Source: Cavia porcellus
Taxonomy: Eukaryota; Chordata; Mammalia; Rodentia; Caviidae
Direction: 5' to 3'
Length of the DNA: 64,000 bases
NCBI RefSeq assembly: GCF_034190915.1
Contig: NW_026947490.1
Coordinates: 62,485,494 to 62,549,493, forward strand
The notes under the pieces were generated by a model. That model did not search any database and was not told the DNA's origin. It saw only the letters and a list, made by a program, of their open reading frames with translations. Made by a program: the position numbers and the translations under genes. Of this stretch, positions 20,691 through 32,099 are shown piece by piece (position 1 is the stretch's first letter; each line of letters opens with the position of its first letter).

Positions 20691-21870
20691 CATAATCTTG
20701 GGAGACCCAGGGAAGGCATAGCAGAAAATCTAGCAGCTGCTGATTGTGATTTGGGCAGTACCAGGGAGACTTGGCGCAGCGTTTATTTTCTTTGTTCACC
20801 TTATCACTATCTGATTATATATGCGTCATATATATAATACATGTTATCCATTGATGTATAATGTGGACATATTTTTATATCATAAAATTATTTTATATTA
20901 TCTGTATTGTCCTTCCATTAACCAAAATCTAGGTTGTCAAAGAATAAGGATTTTCGTCTGCTTTGCTCATGATTATTGACACAATAATTCTAAAAGTAAA
21001 TACAAATTAAAAAGACATGAATTGGCGGGGAAGTCGGTTCAGAATTGAGCCTGAGTTCCGCAAGAGCCAGGAGCAGCCAGGGAGGCAGGGAGGAGGGATG
21101 GAAGAGGCTGGTAGCCAGGAAGGGCTGGGTGGAGGCGGGAGGTGGTGTCCCTGCCCAGGAAGTGGTGGATGAGAGGCAGGAGGAAGCGGAGGGTAGGAGT
21201 TCAAGCCGCAGCAGTGGGACCTGCACATGGGGAACTCAATGGGGCCCACGCCAGGAAAACACATTGTATTAATTGTTGGAAAATTACATCTGTCTGGTTT
21301 AAAATGTTGATTGAAAGTAAAATACCCACTTATAATTGCCTCTTGTGGTTTTAATCTAGTCCGTGACTTTTTCTATTTTTTTCTTTTTTGTGTTGCTCTT
21401 GATTAAGTTCTGGTGTGGCGGGAGAGTTTTTATATTGAAAGGACTCTATTTGGCAGTATTTGCTCATCTAAATCATGTCTTGGTTTCTAATTTGTTCCTT
21501 CATAAATCTTACTATTTTCTTGTTTTTTTCCTGCCATCTTCAAGATTTCAGTATTGTCTAGAGTCTTGGGAGTTTCAGTAATTTAACAAATAGTTGTGTG
21601 GCTACTGAAAGTGGCTCCCATTGGGAGTATCCCCTGAGCTTGATTAAAAAAAAATTGTTATTTGTCTATGTTGATAACACAAGCACACAAAAGTAGTATA
21701 CTTAAGACTCATAGGTACTACTAACTCAAATAACTGAGAGAAGCCCTACATTTATTGATTCTCTTTCATGCTTCCAATATCAAAAAAACTGGTAAACCCA
21801 TGGAAGCCACCAGCTATTGTCATAGTGTTCAGGGTCCTGGTACATCCTCCACATAAGCTTGTTGTCGTAA
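20691..21870. other. no gene seen
   Basis: AT-rich, then a G-rich patch (21040-21240) with overlapping unsupported frames on both strands, then AT-rich again. Confidence 0.4.
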
Positions 21871-21871
21871 T

Positions 21872-22181
21872 TTCCTCTCATTGCTGAGACAAAATACTCA
21901 ATTTGTGGAGGAAAGAAAGGTTTATTTAGCTCACTGTTTGTGGAGGTTTCAGTCATTACTCGGCTGGCTCCAAGGCAGGGTGGCACAGGGGCAACTGAGG
22001 AAGACAACAAAAGAAACAAAGCCAAAAGGGAAGAGCAGGTCTATTTCTTCCCTTGTATTGTATTCAGGTAGCACCCACACCATCTCTATGCCTTCTTTCA
22101 CAGGATGAGGGTGGTTACAAACTGAGCACCTTAGCCCTCTGCTGAGTTACTTAGTTAAACTTCTAAACTTCTTAGGTTGAT
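21872..22181 (-). mobile_element. MaLR-type LTR
   Basis: CATTGCTGAGACAAAATACT, GAAAGGTTTATTTAGCTCAC and GGCTGGCTCCAAGGCAGGGT. In reverse complement this gives the polyadenylation signal plus GAGTATTTTGTCTCAGC end pattern shared with the LTRs near 2.2, 31.6 and 47.3 kb. Confidence 0.6.
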
Positions 22182-22304
22182 ATAATGAATCAACCATTAC
22201 AAAATCCCGAAGCACAGACAGTACCCTCGGCCATGTGTTTTGCACCCCAGAATGTGGAACTGCTGAGTTACTTAGTTAAGGTTCTAAACTTCTCAAGTTG
22301 ACAC
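22138..22304 (+). repeat. local duplication of about 43 bp, offset 121 bp
   Basis: CTGCTGAGTTACTTAGTTAA occurs at 22139 and again at 22259. The similarity continues through TTCTAAACTTCT and GTTGA, for about 43 aligned bases. It sits at the end of the LTR and is probably an internal tandem duplication. Confidence 0.7.
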
Positions 22305-22452
22305 AAGGGAGCAAATATTACATCAGGTGCTATACCCTGCTGTGGTGGAGAACTGCTGAATTTAAAAGTGTTTGTTTGAAGTTTCTACTGTGAACAGGAT
22401 ACTATTAGAACACTAGGGAAATGTTTTTGTGGTTATTGTTTGTTTTTGTTTT

Positions 22453-22589
22453 TGACATGGGTTGTCACTTTGTAGTTCAGGCTGTCCTTGAATTCAATAT
22501 GTAGCCCAGGCTGGCCTTGAACTTGCAGCATTCCTCAGCCTCAGCCTCCTGAATGCTGGGATTAGAGGTGTTAGACACCATGCCCAGCT
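22453..22589 (-). mobile_element. B1-type SINE
   Basis: GACATGGGTTGTCACTTTGT, AGCCCAGGCTGGCCTTGAAC and GTTAGACACCATGCCCAGCT: reverse-complement B1, near full length. Confidence 0.85.
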
Positions 22590-22751
22590 GGAAATGTTTT
22601 TGTCTTGAAAATATTCATCCACTTGTAATTGCTGCTGTTGGGAAGTATAGTGTGAGGAAGTGCCTCAGTTAATAGCAAGTTACTTTTTAGTTTTCACAGC
22701 CACTGTAATAGAGGTCAAAAAGAGCAAAATGAAATTTAATAAGAAAAACAA

Positions 22752-22881
22752 GGGGCTGGGGATTTAGCTCAGCGGCATAAGCTCCTGCCTTGCGAGCAGG
22801 CAGTCGTGAGTTCGATCCCTGGTACTGATAAAAACGAAAAAGACAAAAAAAAAAAAAAAAAAAAAAAGGAAAGAAAGAAAA
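22752..22881 (+). mobile_element. ID-type SINE with target duplication
   Basis: GGGGCTGGGGATTTAGCTCA, GCGGCATAAGCTCCTGCCTT, GAGTTCGATCCCTGGTACTG and a long A-rich tail. AAGAAAAACAAG flanks it on the left (22741-22752) and recurs at 22882-22893. A-box (TAGCTCAGCGG) and B-box (GAGTTCGATCC) are intact. The middle can fold as a tRNA anticodon arm with a TGC triplet. Confidence 0.9.
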
Positions 22882-22954
22882 AAGAAAAACAAGACAAAAG
22901 CAAAACGTGAAAGTTTGAAAGTATCAATATGAAAACGCTTTAGCTAGACAGGTT

Positions 22955-23475
22955 AAGAAAAAGAGAAGGCTCAAACAGTATCAGCAATACCAGTGGGAAA
23001 TTATTAGCAATCTCCAGGAAATGTATTTAAACAGAGGAAGAGAAAATACTAAAAATTACACAAAATCACAAGCTGCTAAAAGCAAGCAAGTAAAGCTAAC
23101 TAAAAAAGTGCTAGACAACAGCAGCTAAAGTAGAATAAGTAGAGATGCTACAGGACTTTGAATAACATTCCAAAACCAAGTAAAAACACACCAGGCCTAG
23201 ACAGCTTGGTACTGAGTTATACTAACCATTGAAGAAGTTCTTACACTGATTGCTCTCAATTCCTCCGACAAGTAGAAGAGAGAATTCTTCCTAACTCATT
23301 CCACTAGCCTGGTGTTGTCCTACCATCAAAGCCAGCAGCATCACAAGAAAACTAAAGATTGTGGGGCTTAACAAAACATCTTCAAGGAAGAACTACAAAA
23401 CAGAGCCAGAAGAGTAGTAAAAATGCCATATGCTGCCATCGAAAGGGATTTATCGTAGGAATACAAACCAAAAAC
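22955..23475 (+). mobile_element. L1 ORF2 fragment (reverse-transcriptase region)
   Basis: Segments such as CCAGGCCTAGACAGCTTGGT, CTTCCTAACTCATTCCACTA, CACAAGAAAACTAAAGATTG and GGGATTTATCGTAGGAATAC follow the order of L1 reverse-transcriptase coding DNA (palm entry to the GFI-PGMQ-type motif). The frame is broken many times. Confidence 0.7.
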
Positions 23476-24768
23476 TCTGAAATTTAATAGGAGGCGCCTG
23501 TAGAAGCAGCATGTCCAAGGGGCACGAGGACCACTGGGAAAGAGAGATTAGTGATTAAAAATGGATACACTGAACTGAGAATAAGACAGGTTTTATTAAA
23601 ACTCAAATTATAAAACAAATATCCACGACTCCACTGTCAATAATTAAAAACGACTGAGTAAGTTAACAAATAACTTTTGTCAAAAAACATCAGAGCTCCT
23701 CCCAGTAGCTGATGCCCAGAACACAGTGTCATGTGCCCTATCACTAGGAGGCGCCACTCCACGGAACCTGTGCCTTGTGTCTGCCTCCGCCCTAGTGCTG
23801 CGTGCCCTTCCCTGACTGTATAAAGCTGCCTGTATGCGGTCACCGTCTCTGAAGGCCAAGTGGGGAAGGTAGGGTGCAGCGCACGAGGGAAGTGGCTGGA
23901 TTTCCTCTGCAGCCCAGGCTACCCAAGCATGGAACCACTCCTCAGCCCCTCAGCTCCTTATCTCCTGGACCGCCGGGCAAATCCGTGGCTGATACATATG
24001 TATATTACAAGCTCGGAAGCTGTCAGGCCAGGAGTGCAGACGCACTTGGGTCTCTGTGTCTATACATGAAGTTCCCCATCATTCATTTGAGGATTTTAGA
24101 TACTGGGACAGGTGGACAAGCCTTGCCTTTGTGTCTAGGCTTCAGCCCAGATCCCTCACTGGGTGACCATCCTCTGATGGTGAGCTTTTAAGGACATATT
24201 CTTGGAAGTAAAATTTTTAGCTGAAGCAGCGTATTTTAAAGCATGAATGTGTGGCTTATCTCAATGAGGATGAAGGACGTAAAATCTAGAAGTTCGAGTT
24301 GAAAAACTACACTTTGAACATATCACCAAATAAAACATACACTGGCCAGATGTTGTACAGCTGATTAATGCAAGTGGACACTCAGTGTAACTCCTGAAAT
24401 GTATTTCACTTTCCAGGAAGCAGTATCCCCCTGACTGTCTCAGTTTTAATCAGCATCATGAAGATAGTCCGATTGCCTAATCCCATCATTTGACAAAAAT
24501 TCAATTTTGTCATAGGTGCAGAAAAGAAGGAAATTACACGGTTCCAACTAATTTTTTAAAATTTTATTTTATTTTAAAGAGAATAAATCCAAACAAAATA
24601 AAACAGAATAAAACTGATCAAAACAAAACAGTGAAAGTAATACAGGACTTCAAACCAGGAAATCAACAAGGTCTACCATAATGCCTCTTGTTATCGTCAA
24701 AATGCTGCCCTCCAGTTAATTCGTTAAGAGATTACCTACTACTAAAAAAAAGTCAATGCAATTTTAAT
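23476..24768. other. unique sequence, no gene seen
   Basis: Short frames only. TCACTAGGAGGCGCC near 23741 is a near-match to the CTCF core. A TATAAA-like string at 23818 lies in GC-richer sequence but has no supporting promoter context. Confidence 0.35.
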
Positions 24769-24912
24769 TTTTTTTTTTGATACAGGTCTTGCTATGTAAT
24801 TCAGGCTGAATGAGCTCACCATGTAGCTCCAGGCTGGCCTTGAACTTGCAGCAATCTTCCTGTCTCAGCCTATGGAGTGCTGAGATTACAGGTGTGCATA
24901 CCACACTTGGCT
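24769..24912 (-). mobile_element. B1-type SINE
   Basis: A T-run, then GATACAGGTCTTGCTATGTA, GCTCCAGGCTGGCCTTGAAC and TGCATACCACACTTGGCT. Confidence 0.85.
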
Positions 24913-25829
24913 GAAAAGTTGGGATAAGACTTGCCAACATTTCTTTTTCTGTCTTTGCATAAGGTAATTTCATTTTACCAGTGAAGAAAACATGTTCACT
25001 TTTCTCAATTTAGCTGGCAATAACAGTATGTCATAGTTATCACAAACTCTGGAATCAACAGATTCTAGAGTGCTAGGAGGCATTTGATAAAACCACAATA
25101 TTCTTGATTGCACTGTGTGCCCATTTCCATATATATTCTTAAATAAGTGTAATCTCATTTTTCTGTTCCTAAATTTATCTTCTGAAATGACATCGACCAC
25201 CTATTAATAAAAAGTGTCAGACTGACATTTCAAGACCATTTTCCAGGTAGTATTTAAGTAAGAGTTAGTTGTTGCATCTTCATGATCGTAACGGAGAAAC
25301 CTCAATTCAGACCCTAAATAGAACTGCCACTTCTTACATGCAGAAGCTGACATGGGATGAAGGAGAGAACAATAATGTTTCCACTGGTGGAGTCTGTAAC
25401 TAACTAGCAGATACCGGTGGGAAACTTTTTCTTTTCTTCTTAAATTGGTCCATCTGCATAGGTACAAATTATCAGGTACTGAGATTTTTTTATTGGAACA
25501 TCTGCACCATATTCTCTTTATACCTCTACAGACCGAGTGCTTTGTCAATTTTGTACCATCTGAGGCTTTAATGTGGGCTTTAGATGCAAAATTTAAATAT
25601 TTATTACCTTGTAGAATGATACGCTCATATGTGAATAAGCAAATACAATTTCAGTTTTAAAGCATTATTTGAAGTTGTCTTTTAGTTTTTGAAAATGATG
25701 GCAATGTATTTCTGGTTTGTCAACTTTGTAGCAGCCTCCACACACAAAGCGTTTATGGAAATAAAACAACACAGCAAATTCAAGACAGTTCCATCTGAGT
25801 AGCTTTGAGTCCTAAAACATATATAACTA
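24913..25829. other. no gene seen
   Basis: AT-rich unique sequence. The minus-strand frame at 25204-25548 has no domain or splice support. Confidence 0.4.
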
Positions 25830-25944
25830 GGGGCTGGGGACTTAGCTCAGCGGCATAAGCGCCTGCCTTGCAAGCGGCAGTCGTGAGTTCAATCCCTGGT
25901 TCCGGTAAAAAGGAAAAAGACAAAAAAAAAAAAAAAAAAAAAAA
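25830..25944 (+). mobile_element. ID-type SINE
   Basis: GGGGCTGGGGACTTAGCTCA, GGCATAAGCGCCTGCCTTGC, GAGTTCAATCCCTGGTTCCG and a long poly-A tail. Same subtype as at 22752. Confidence 0.9.
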
Positions 25945-26640
25945 GAAAATGAACTTCTAGTAACAGGAGTTTAAGTTTCCCGTGGAATGTGCTCATGGGT
26001 GTGCATTTTCACATGTACTTCCCTACACAAAAATAGAGGAATAAAGAGAACAAAATGACACGTGATAAAAGGGTACAGCTCCTTGCTAATGTCAGGATAA
26101 AACCTCCCCACTTCCCGGAGAGTGGGTTAGGGCAGAATGTTTGAATGCATCCTATCTTTGCACACCAACATGTGAACTTGGGAGAGGGGAAGACACCACA
26201 TTGCTGCCTTTGAAGATGGAGGAAGCGCTAAAAGCCAAGGAATGCCCAGCGGCCCTAGAAGGTAGGAGAACTGTAAGTGGGTCATCAGGGTTCCGGGAGA
26301 ACCACACTTTCCTGAGGACTGGAATTGGGGACAGTATCTGGCCTCTGAATCTGTGTGATAACAGGTTTGTGTTGCTTAGGTCGCTGCGTGTATGGAAGAT
26401 CATTACAGCACCGATAAGGAAGTTCTTTTTTGCATTTTTAAGAAATTGTAAAAACAGGAAATTATCGTGTAACTGTTTCTGTATCAGTCAGTGCATTTCT
26501 AAGGCACCCAAAGTTTCCGGTGGGATGAGCTGACGGTCCTAGCAGATGGATCATGGTTGATGGGGTGAATCTGGGTTTGCTACCACTTATCATTTTGCAA
26601 ACAGCTACAATCGATGAGGTGATTTACCTCTTTGACATTC
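25945..26640. other. no gene seen
   Basis: Overlapping frames at 26141-26533 (plus) and 26152-26403 (minus) lack domains, and the mutual overlap argues for chance. Confidence 0.4.
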
Positions 26641-27060
26641 GCTTCCTGTGCTTAACAGGAAGACTCCAGACCTTTTATATTCTGCTTGCCTTTTTGCTGT
26701 TTCTCAAGCACCTAGCTGCTACCTCTGGACCTTTGCACTCACCATTTCCTCTATTTGGCATGTGACTTCCTTTTATTCTATTCAGGTTTCCACTGGCAAT
26801 GTGGCTATTCAGAAAGGCCCCCCTTCATTGATCATCCCCATTTATGCTTCATGCTTTTTTCTTTTTACTCTGCTTAATTTTCTATTTTGTCTCATGACCT
26901 AGCGCTGTAGTATTTACTTGTTCATTCTTTGTTTTCCTCACTAGAACAGAAACTCCTTGAGCCCAGGGACATTGCTTCATTTGGCACTGTATACTCAGTG
27001 CTTATGTCTGACTGAGCACATAATAGGTGCTCAGTAAGTGTTTGCTGAATGCATCAATGT
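26641..27060 (+). mobile_element. L2 LINE 3' end
   Basis: Segments CCTCTGGACCTTTGCACTCA, AAACTCCTTGAGCCCAGGGA, GCACATAATAGGTGCTCAGT and AAGTGTTTGCTGAATGCATC follow the conserved L2 terminus, ending at its TGAATG-type 3' repeat. Confidence 0.8.
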
Positions 27061-27329
27061 TTCCCTTTCTGTTAAACCTGCTTTCCACAACAGGATGCTG
27101 AGGTATTTCTTGTTTTGTGGGTGTGTATGATTTTATTCTCTGACTCTACATGGAGGTAAAAGAGAAAGAAACTTGTGTATTGCTTGGGATTTGTTCTAGT
27201 CTTTCTTACTAGGGTTGCTATCTCTTAGCTTATGGGCAGTGCACAATGATATGCGTAATAAAACAGTTTGCTAAAAATCAATATAGATTACCTGCTCATG
27301 AACTGCTTAATCTACAAATTCATCAGAAC

Positions 27330-27655
27330 ACAAATTCAGTGTCCTCCAGAGACCCACGTATTAAGGGCTGAGTCCTCAAGGTGGTGCTATTGAGACATGT
27401 GGAGACCAGCAAGAGGAAGTCCTTGAGGTCACAGGGGCTTATGGGAACCTAGCCCTCGCCTGGATCTCTTTTACTTCCGGATCATCAGGTTGGTGATTTT
27501 TTTTTTTTTTTACCACCACATACTCCTGCCATCATGTGCTGCTTTACCACTTGGCTATGGGCTAAAACTTCAAAATGAGGAGCTAACATAAACCTTTTCT
27601 CTTTTTGAGTTGATATTCTCAGGAATTTGGTTATAGTGACAGAAAGCAATTAAAT
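27330..27655 (+). mobile_element. MaLR-type LTR
   Basis: AGTGTCCTCCAGAGACCCAC, GGTGGTGCTATTGAGACATG, TGCCATCATGTGCTGCTTTA and ATAAACCTTTTCTCTTTTTG, then TTCTCAGGAATTTGGTTATA. A poly-T patch (27499-27512) lies inside. Confidence 0.6.
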
Positions 27656-28589
27656 TCAGCCTTACCAGGAAAAATGCTAATACTTTATGTTAAGCAACTG
27701 CAAATGGATTTCAATTTTCATTCAAGACCCCAAATCAATATTCAGGAAAAAGCTACCATCATCCAGATCCTGACTCCTTAAGGAGTTTTCCTCTGATGAC
27801 TGTGTTTCCATCTCTCCAAACCCTCTGCTGAATTTCCTTGGCCTTCTGCCCAGGTCTGAGTAGCTCTCTAGGGGGGCACAATGCAGAGGCTGCCCTCAGC
27901 CCTCCCTGAAGATCTGAAGTCATTCTTGTGCCTTGTGTTTGATTCTTTCATTAAGTGCATGCCTGAGGAGACCAACAGTCCCATTTCCTGATTTTCCTAA
28001 ATGAAAGTGCCCGGGAATTATTTCACATCTTGTGTGCTCTAGAGAAAGAGAATCAGCAAGAACTGCATATACTGCAATGGCAAACAAAAACACTGAAATG
28101 ACACCAGGATTTGGAGGCAGGTTTATTTTACATTGACAGGCACTTATTGGGATCACCCCAAACTATCAGGCCCTAAAGGCTCAGGGAGGGCTTTTTTTTT
28201 TTATGGAATTGCAAAGGGGAAGTACAGAGGTAGAGTACTTGGCTTTCTTGGATTGGTTCATACAATGTGCATCACAGTGATTAGGTATTTCTAGGAGCCA
28301 AAAGCAACAGGAACTGTTATCTGGGCAACTAAGAACCCAAAGTATAATGGTATTGTGTGGGGGGCAGTTATGCAAAGGTATTTCGTTGCCAGGCCATAGG
28401 CTTAGAGGCCAGAGAATCCACAGGAGCTGCCTGCATGTTGGAGCGCTAGAGGCTGCAGGAGAAAGGTCAGGGAGGCAGCACCAGCCCAAGGTCAAAGGCC
28501 TGGAAGCTCTCAAGTCTGTGCTGGAAAGCTTAAGAAAGTGGAGACCCAGGGACCATTATCCAAAGGTGATGGCGGCAAAAACACCCCCA
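27656..28589. other. no gene seen
   Basis: Unique sequence with unsupported minus-strand frames at 27920-28156 and 28181-28513. Confidence 0.4.
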
Positions 28590-28800
28590 CTTAGGAGAAC
28601 TTGGTCTTTGAAAATGGGCTCACTTCCTTTTTTCTCTGTTTAGTCCATCTTGATTGCAAGCCTGTTGGTTGGTGCCTCCCACAACCAGGGTGGGCTTTCC
28701 TACTCTGGGTGCTGACCTTCATGTCATTTATCCACAGATGCACCCAGAATTGTGCTTCCTCCTGTGAGGCAGATCTCCATTCATGTAAGTTGACCTGTCA
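28590..28800 (-). mobile_element. MaLR-type LTR fragment, tentative
   Basis: TGTTGGTTGGTGCCTCCCAC and AACCAGGGTGGGCTTTCC resemble the central part of the minus-strand LTR at 31566-32003 (TGTTAATTGGTGCCTCCCAC, GCAGGGTGGGGCTTCC). Confidence 0.5.
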
Positions 28801-29825
28801 TAATTAATGACCACTCTCTGCTTCTTAATTCTTTTGACTTTAAGGATGCTTATGTGGTGGGAAGGCTAGACAGGAATTTGTACAGTCTCTCTCACTGTAT
28901 ATATTTTTGTCTTCTCAATTATTTCTTATACGTTGAGTCTTTAATACTCACCCCATGCACAGCCCATGTGGTCAGGGCTGCCCTCAGCCTGTGCTCCTTG
29001 GAGTAACATCACAGAGCCACATAGCTTTTCCTGTGTGGCACATCCTGTCTAGTATGTGAGGGACACGGAATCGAGTCCCCACCCCTCTCCCTGATGTTCT
29101 TGGCGTATATTCTAAAACATTGACCAGTCCTTTGAAGACACTGAAAATCCAGATTCATATTTGAAATACCCTGAGTGAATATTAGAAATTACATTGTAAT
29201 TTCCTCTGCTAAGGATGGATGGGTTCATTTGGAGAGAAATTTGAGTCTAGCATTTGGCTTAGCAAAACAGTAATGTCCCTTTGCACCGCCCAGGACATTG
29301 TCCCTAAATGGCTAAAACCCACACTAGTTTGAATAGCCACTCGTGAAGCAAAAGTAGGATTCCATCCTCTGAACAAATAGCCTGACCTCACCGTGGGAAG
29401 CCTGTTAATCGCACATGGAAAATAATCAGCTCAGAAGAAGATGGGTGGAATTTTGTCTTCCTCTTTTCCTGTAAATTACAGGAAAATGATTTCTGGCTGA
29501 AAGATGGGTTGGCAAGAGCTTTGACTCTCCGAAGGATAACTCACCCTGGTTGAGAGCAGGTAGGTTACGACCTGCCAGAAAGAAAAGTCTCTGGGGAACA
29601 GAGCACAGGGCAAGGGTTTGCATCCATCTGTCACACGCCTTTGAAGCTGAGATGGTCTCTGCTTCCTACATCCCAAGAGGGTTTCCATCATGTGAGTGTT
29701 CTGAGCCACGACTCTCTAGGTCCAGATTTCCTGAAACCCACCTCTCTTTTTGCTCTCCCCAGTGCTAGGTTAATGGTGCATGAGAAAGGAGTGGGAGAAA
29801 GAAAAAAAAAACCTAGAGGAATTTC
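28801..29825. other. no gene seen
   Basis: Unique sequence. Several 60-77 codon frames on both strands overlap and show no motif. Confidence 0.4.
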
Positions 29826-29915
29826 TAGGGGTATAGCTCAGTGACAGAGCCTTTGGCTAGAATGAGGGAGGCTCTGGGGGTGGGGTGGGGTTGATTTTCA
29901 GCTCTGCAAGAAAAT
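29826..29915 (+). mobile_element. diverged ID-like SINE
   Basis: TCTAGGGGTATAGCTCAGTG then AGAGCCTTTGGCTAGAATGA keeps the A-box. The B-box region has become a G/T-rich run. Confidence 0.55.
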
Positions 29916-30224
29916 AAAGCATTTCTAGCTTTTTAATTGAAATAATGAAAGCAAAATTGGAAAATCCATGGGTCATATGTGCAGCAATTCTGGGGCTCAT
30001 GTCCCAAAGCCAGTAACAAAAAATGAATGTTTAAAAATATTTGTACAGACTGAAAGATTAAAACCTCTTTCACTATTTCTGCATTGTCTTCTTGGGTTAG
30101 GGTTTTTTAAAACTTGCCCCACTAAAACACTTACTTAGATTATAATTTTGGAATTTGTGCTTTAGAAAAAAATAAATAACAAGAAAAAAAGATTTTGTGA
30201 CTTATAGGTATATTGGTATCATTT

Positions 30225-30585
30225 TAAAATCAAGAATAAGATGTACTCACCCATAAAGAAAATAAACTTGAATCATTAATAGGAAAATGGTTGCACCTTG
30301 AGAACATTATAGTTAAGTGAAATAAATCAGACACACAAGATTAAATATCACATAATTCTCTTATATGAGAAACTTAACTTATAAAAAAGAGCGAAATAAA
30401 AGGTAGCCAATAGGAAACAGGGAGACAGATCTTTTTCAAATGAGAAAGAGGTCAAAATATGGAGGAAAGAGAGGGAAGGAAATGAAAAAAGGAATTAAGA
30501 TGTGTTATATGCATGCACCAACTCTATACAAGGAATGCAGACATTATGTACTGCAAACATGTTCTAATAAAAAATAAAAAATGAG
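30225..30585 (+). mobile_element. L1 3' end
   Basis: GTACTCACCCATAAAGAAAA, GGTTGCACCTTGAGAACATT, AGTTAAGTGAAATAAATCAG, AGGAATTAAGATGTGTTATA and GTACTGCAAACATGTTCTAA, with an AATAAAAAAT tail. A second copy of the same terminal type lies at 59745-60008. Confidence 0.75.
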
Positions 30586-31299
30586 GAATAACAGCTTTAT
30601 ATGTGCTAGAAAATTTAATCATATTTTGTGTTACGATTTTTTCATTAATTTTACTTAATGGTTTTTCAGTGATTGACATAATAAATCTTTATAGCACTCA
30701 ATGGGTTAGAAACATTTTAAAATTGTAATTAAATTGGCTAATTCCTTTAATTATTTTAAAGAAAGTTATATGATATCAAGTTGTAAAAAGAAACTGACAC
30801 ACAGCATGAGTCATGCTTCTTTTGGCGCAGGTGAGACCTGTGTGACACAGAGCTTTTGCATGGATTCTGGGGCGGCCCCCTTTTTCTGCAAGACCCATGG
30901 CTCCGAATGCAAAGCTCCCTCATCTTTCCAGGCTCTGAGTTACCCTGTGGCTGCGTCTTCTTTAAAATCCTTGGCCTGCCGCCTGGGTGGGGCCTCGGCT
31001 CTTCCCTAGGTACACAGGTAGCCTGGCCTGGGTCCTCATCAGCGTGCCAGCCAGCGTCACCTCCAAGGCCACTGTGAATCCTGAACCCCCTAAGCATTCT
31101 CTGGTTCAGGTGAAGACTCCAAATTCTCCCCTGCACATTGTTCTTTGCCCACAAGGAGATCCTGATACCTTCCTCCTTTTCACATGAATGTCTGTAGACT
31201 AAGAAAAGTATAAAAATACAATAATGTAACAGTGTCATCTTGCTAAGAAAAGACCTAAATAAACTACTGGTGTCCATTCAACATAGTGCTAATGCTAAA
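30586..31299. other. no gene seen; longest chance minus-strand frame
   Basis: A 173-codon minus-strand frame (30756-31277) spans this stretch. It has no domain, no biased codon pattern I can see, and ends in low-complexity AT-rich sequence. I do not call it a gene. Confidence 0.4.
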
Positions 31300-31396
31300 C
31301 CCTTTAAATCATGAATAGACTCCCTTACCTTTGTTATCGCAGGGCATTGCAAGTATCTGGCACACAATGGGCTCTCCATAAATTTTGAATGAATCT
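31300..31396 (+). mobile_element. L2 LINE 3' terminal fragment
   Basis: GCAAGTATCTGGCACACAAT, then GGGCTCTCCATAAATTTTGA and ATGAATC: the terminal tens of bases of L2. Confidence 0.55.
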
Positions 31397-31565
31397 ATAG
31401 ATTAATGTAAATAGATTTTAATAGTGCTCTGGAAATTCAAACTATAACCCAAAACATAGCAATAATTTCACATAAAGTTATTTTATTGATTAAAGACATT
31501 ATTTACTACATATGAACACCAAAGTTAAATAAAGCCAAGTGAATTATTCACATACAAATCCCTGC

Positions 31566-32003
31566 TGCCTTGGTTATTGTTTTCGTTGCTGACACAAGAT
31601 ACTCAACACTCACAAGCTGAAGGAGGGAAGGTTTAATTCAGCTCACAGTTTGTAGACATTTCAGGCCACAGCTGGCTGGCTCCAAGGCAGGGCGGAAGAA
31701 CAGAGGAGAAACAGTTCATGGTGCGGCATACAGGAAGCAGTGCCTGCCAGCAGCTGCCTGCCTTTTCTCTCTCCTGTTCTAGTTCCTCCAGGTTCTAAAT
31801 CTGTTAATTGGTGCCTCCCACACGCAGGGTGGGGCTTCCATTATCCACACCCAGAACTATGCTAATTCCCTCAGTGGATGAATTTAGTATCACACACCCC
31901 TAATCCCAGGATCATGTTCCCTAGATCCATCCAGCTCTGAAAAGCTCTGCCTATGACTGCATGAGGCTTGGGGGGGGGGGCGATTTGCATTCAAGCCACA
32001 ACA
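31566..32003 (-). mobile_element. MaLR-type LTR, near complete
   Basis: On the minus strand it starts TGTTGTGGCTTGAATG (complement of 31988-32003). It ends with a polyadenylation-like TTAAACCTTCCCTCCTTC and a TTGTGAGTGTTGAGTATC-type terminus (near 31566-31640). A G-run (31971-31980) is a homopolymer in the LTR. Confidence 0.6.
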
Positions 32004-32099
32004 CTGGCCAAAGAATATGATGTGAATTGCAAATCACAATTCAATAGCAGATACTTTTTTCAGACAGATTAAACAACATTAAAAATAGTCCAGCCTTAC

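Noticed and set aside
22752..22830. A genuine tRNA-Ala gene
   Set aside because: The acceptor stem does not close, the sequence continues into an A-rich tail with target duplications, and many copies exist in the window: it is a tRNA-derived SINE.
23810..23880. TATA-containing promoter near TATAAAGC
   Set aside because: No CpG island, initiator or downstream transcript structure; a single TATA-like word is common by chance.
30756..31277. 173-codon open frame on the minus strand, the longest in the window
   Set aside because: No recognised domain, an N-terminal stretch of low-complexity hydrophobics from AT-rich DNA, no splice or promoter support; one frame of this length is expected by chance in 64 kb on six frames.
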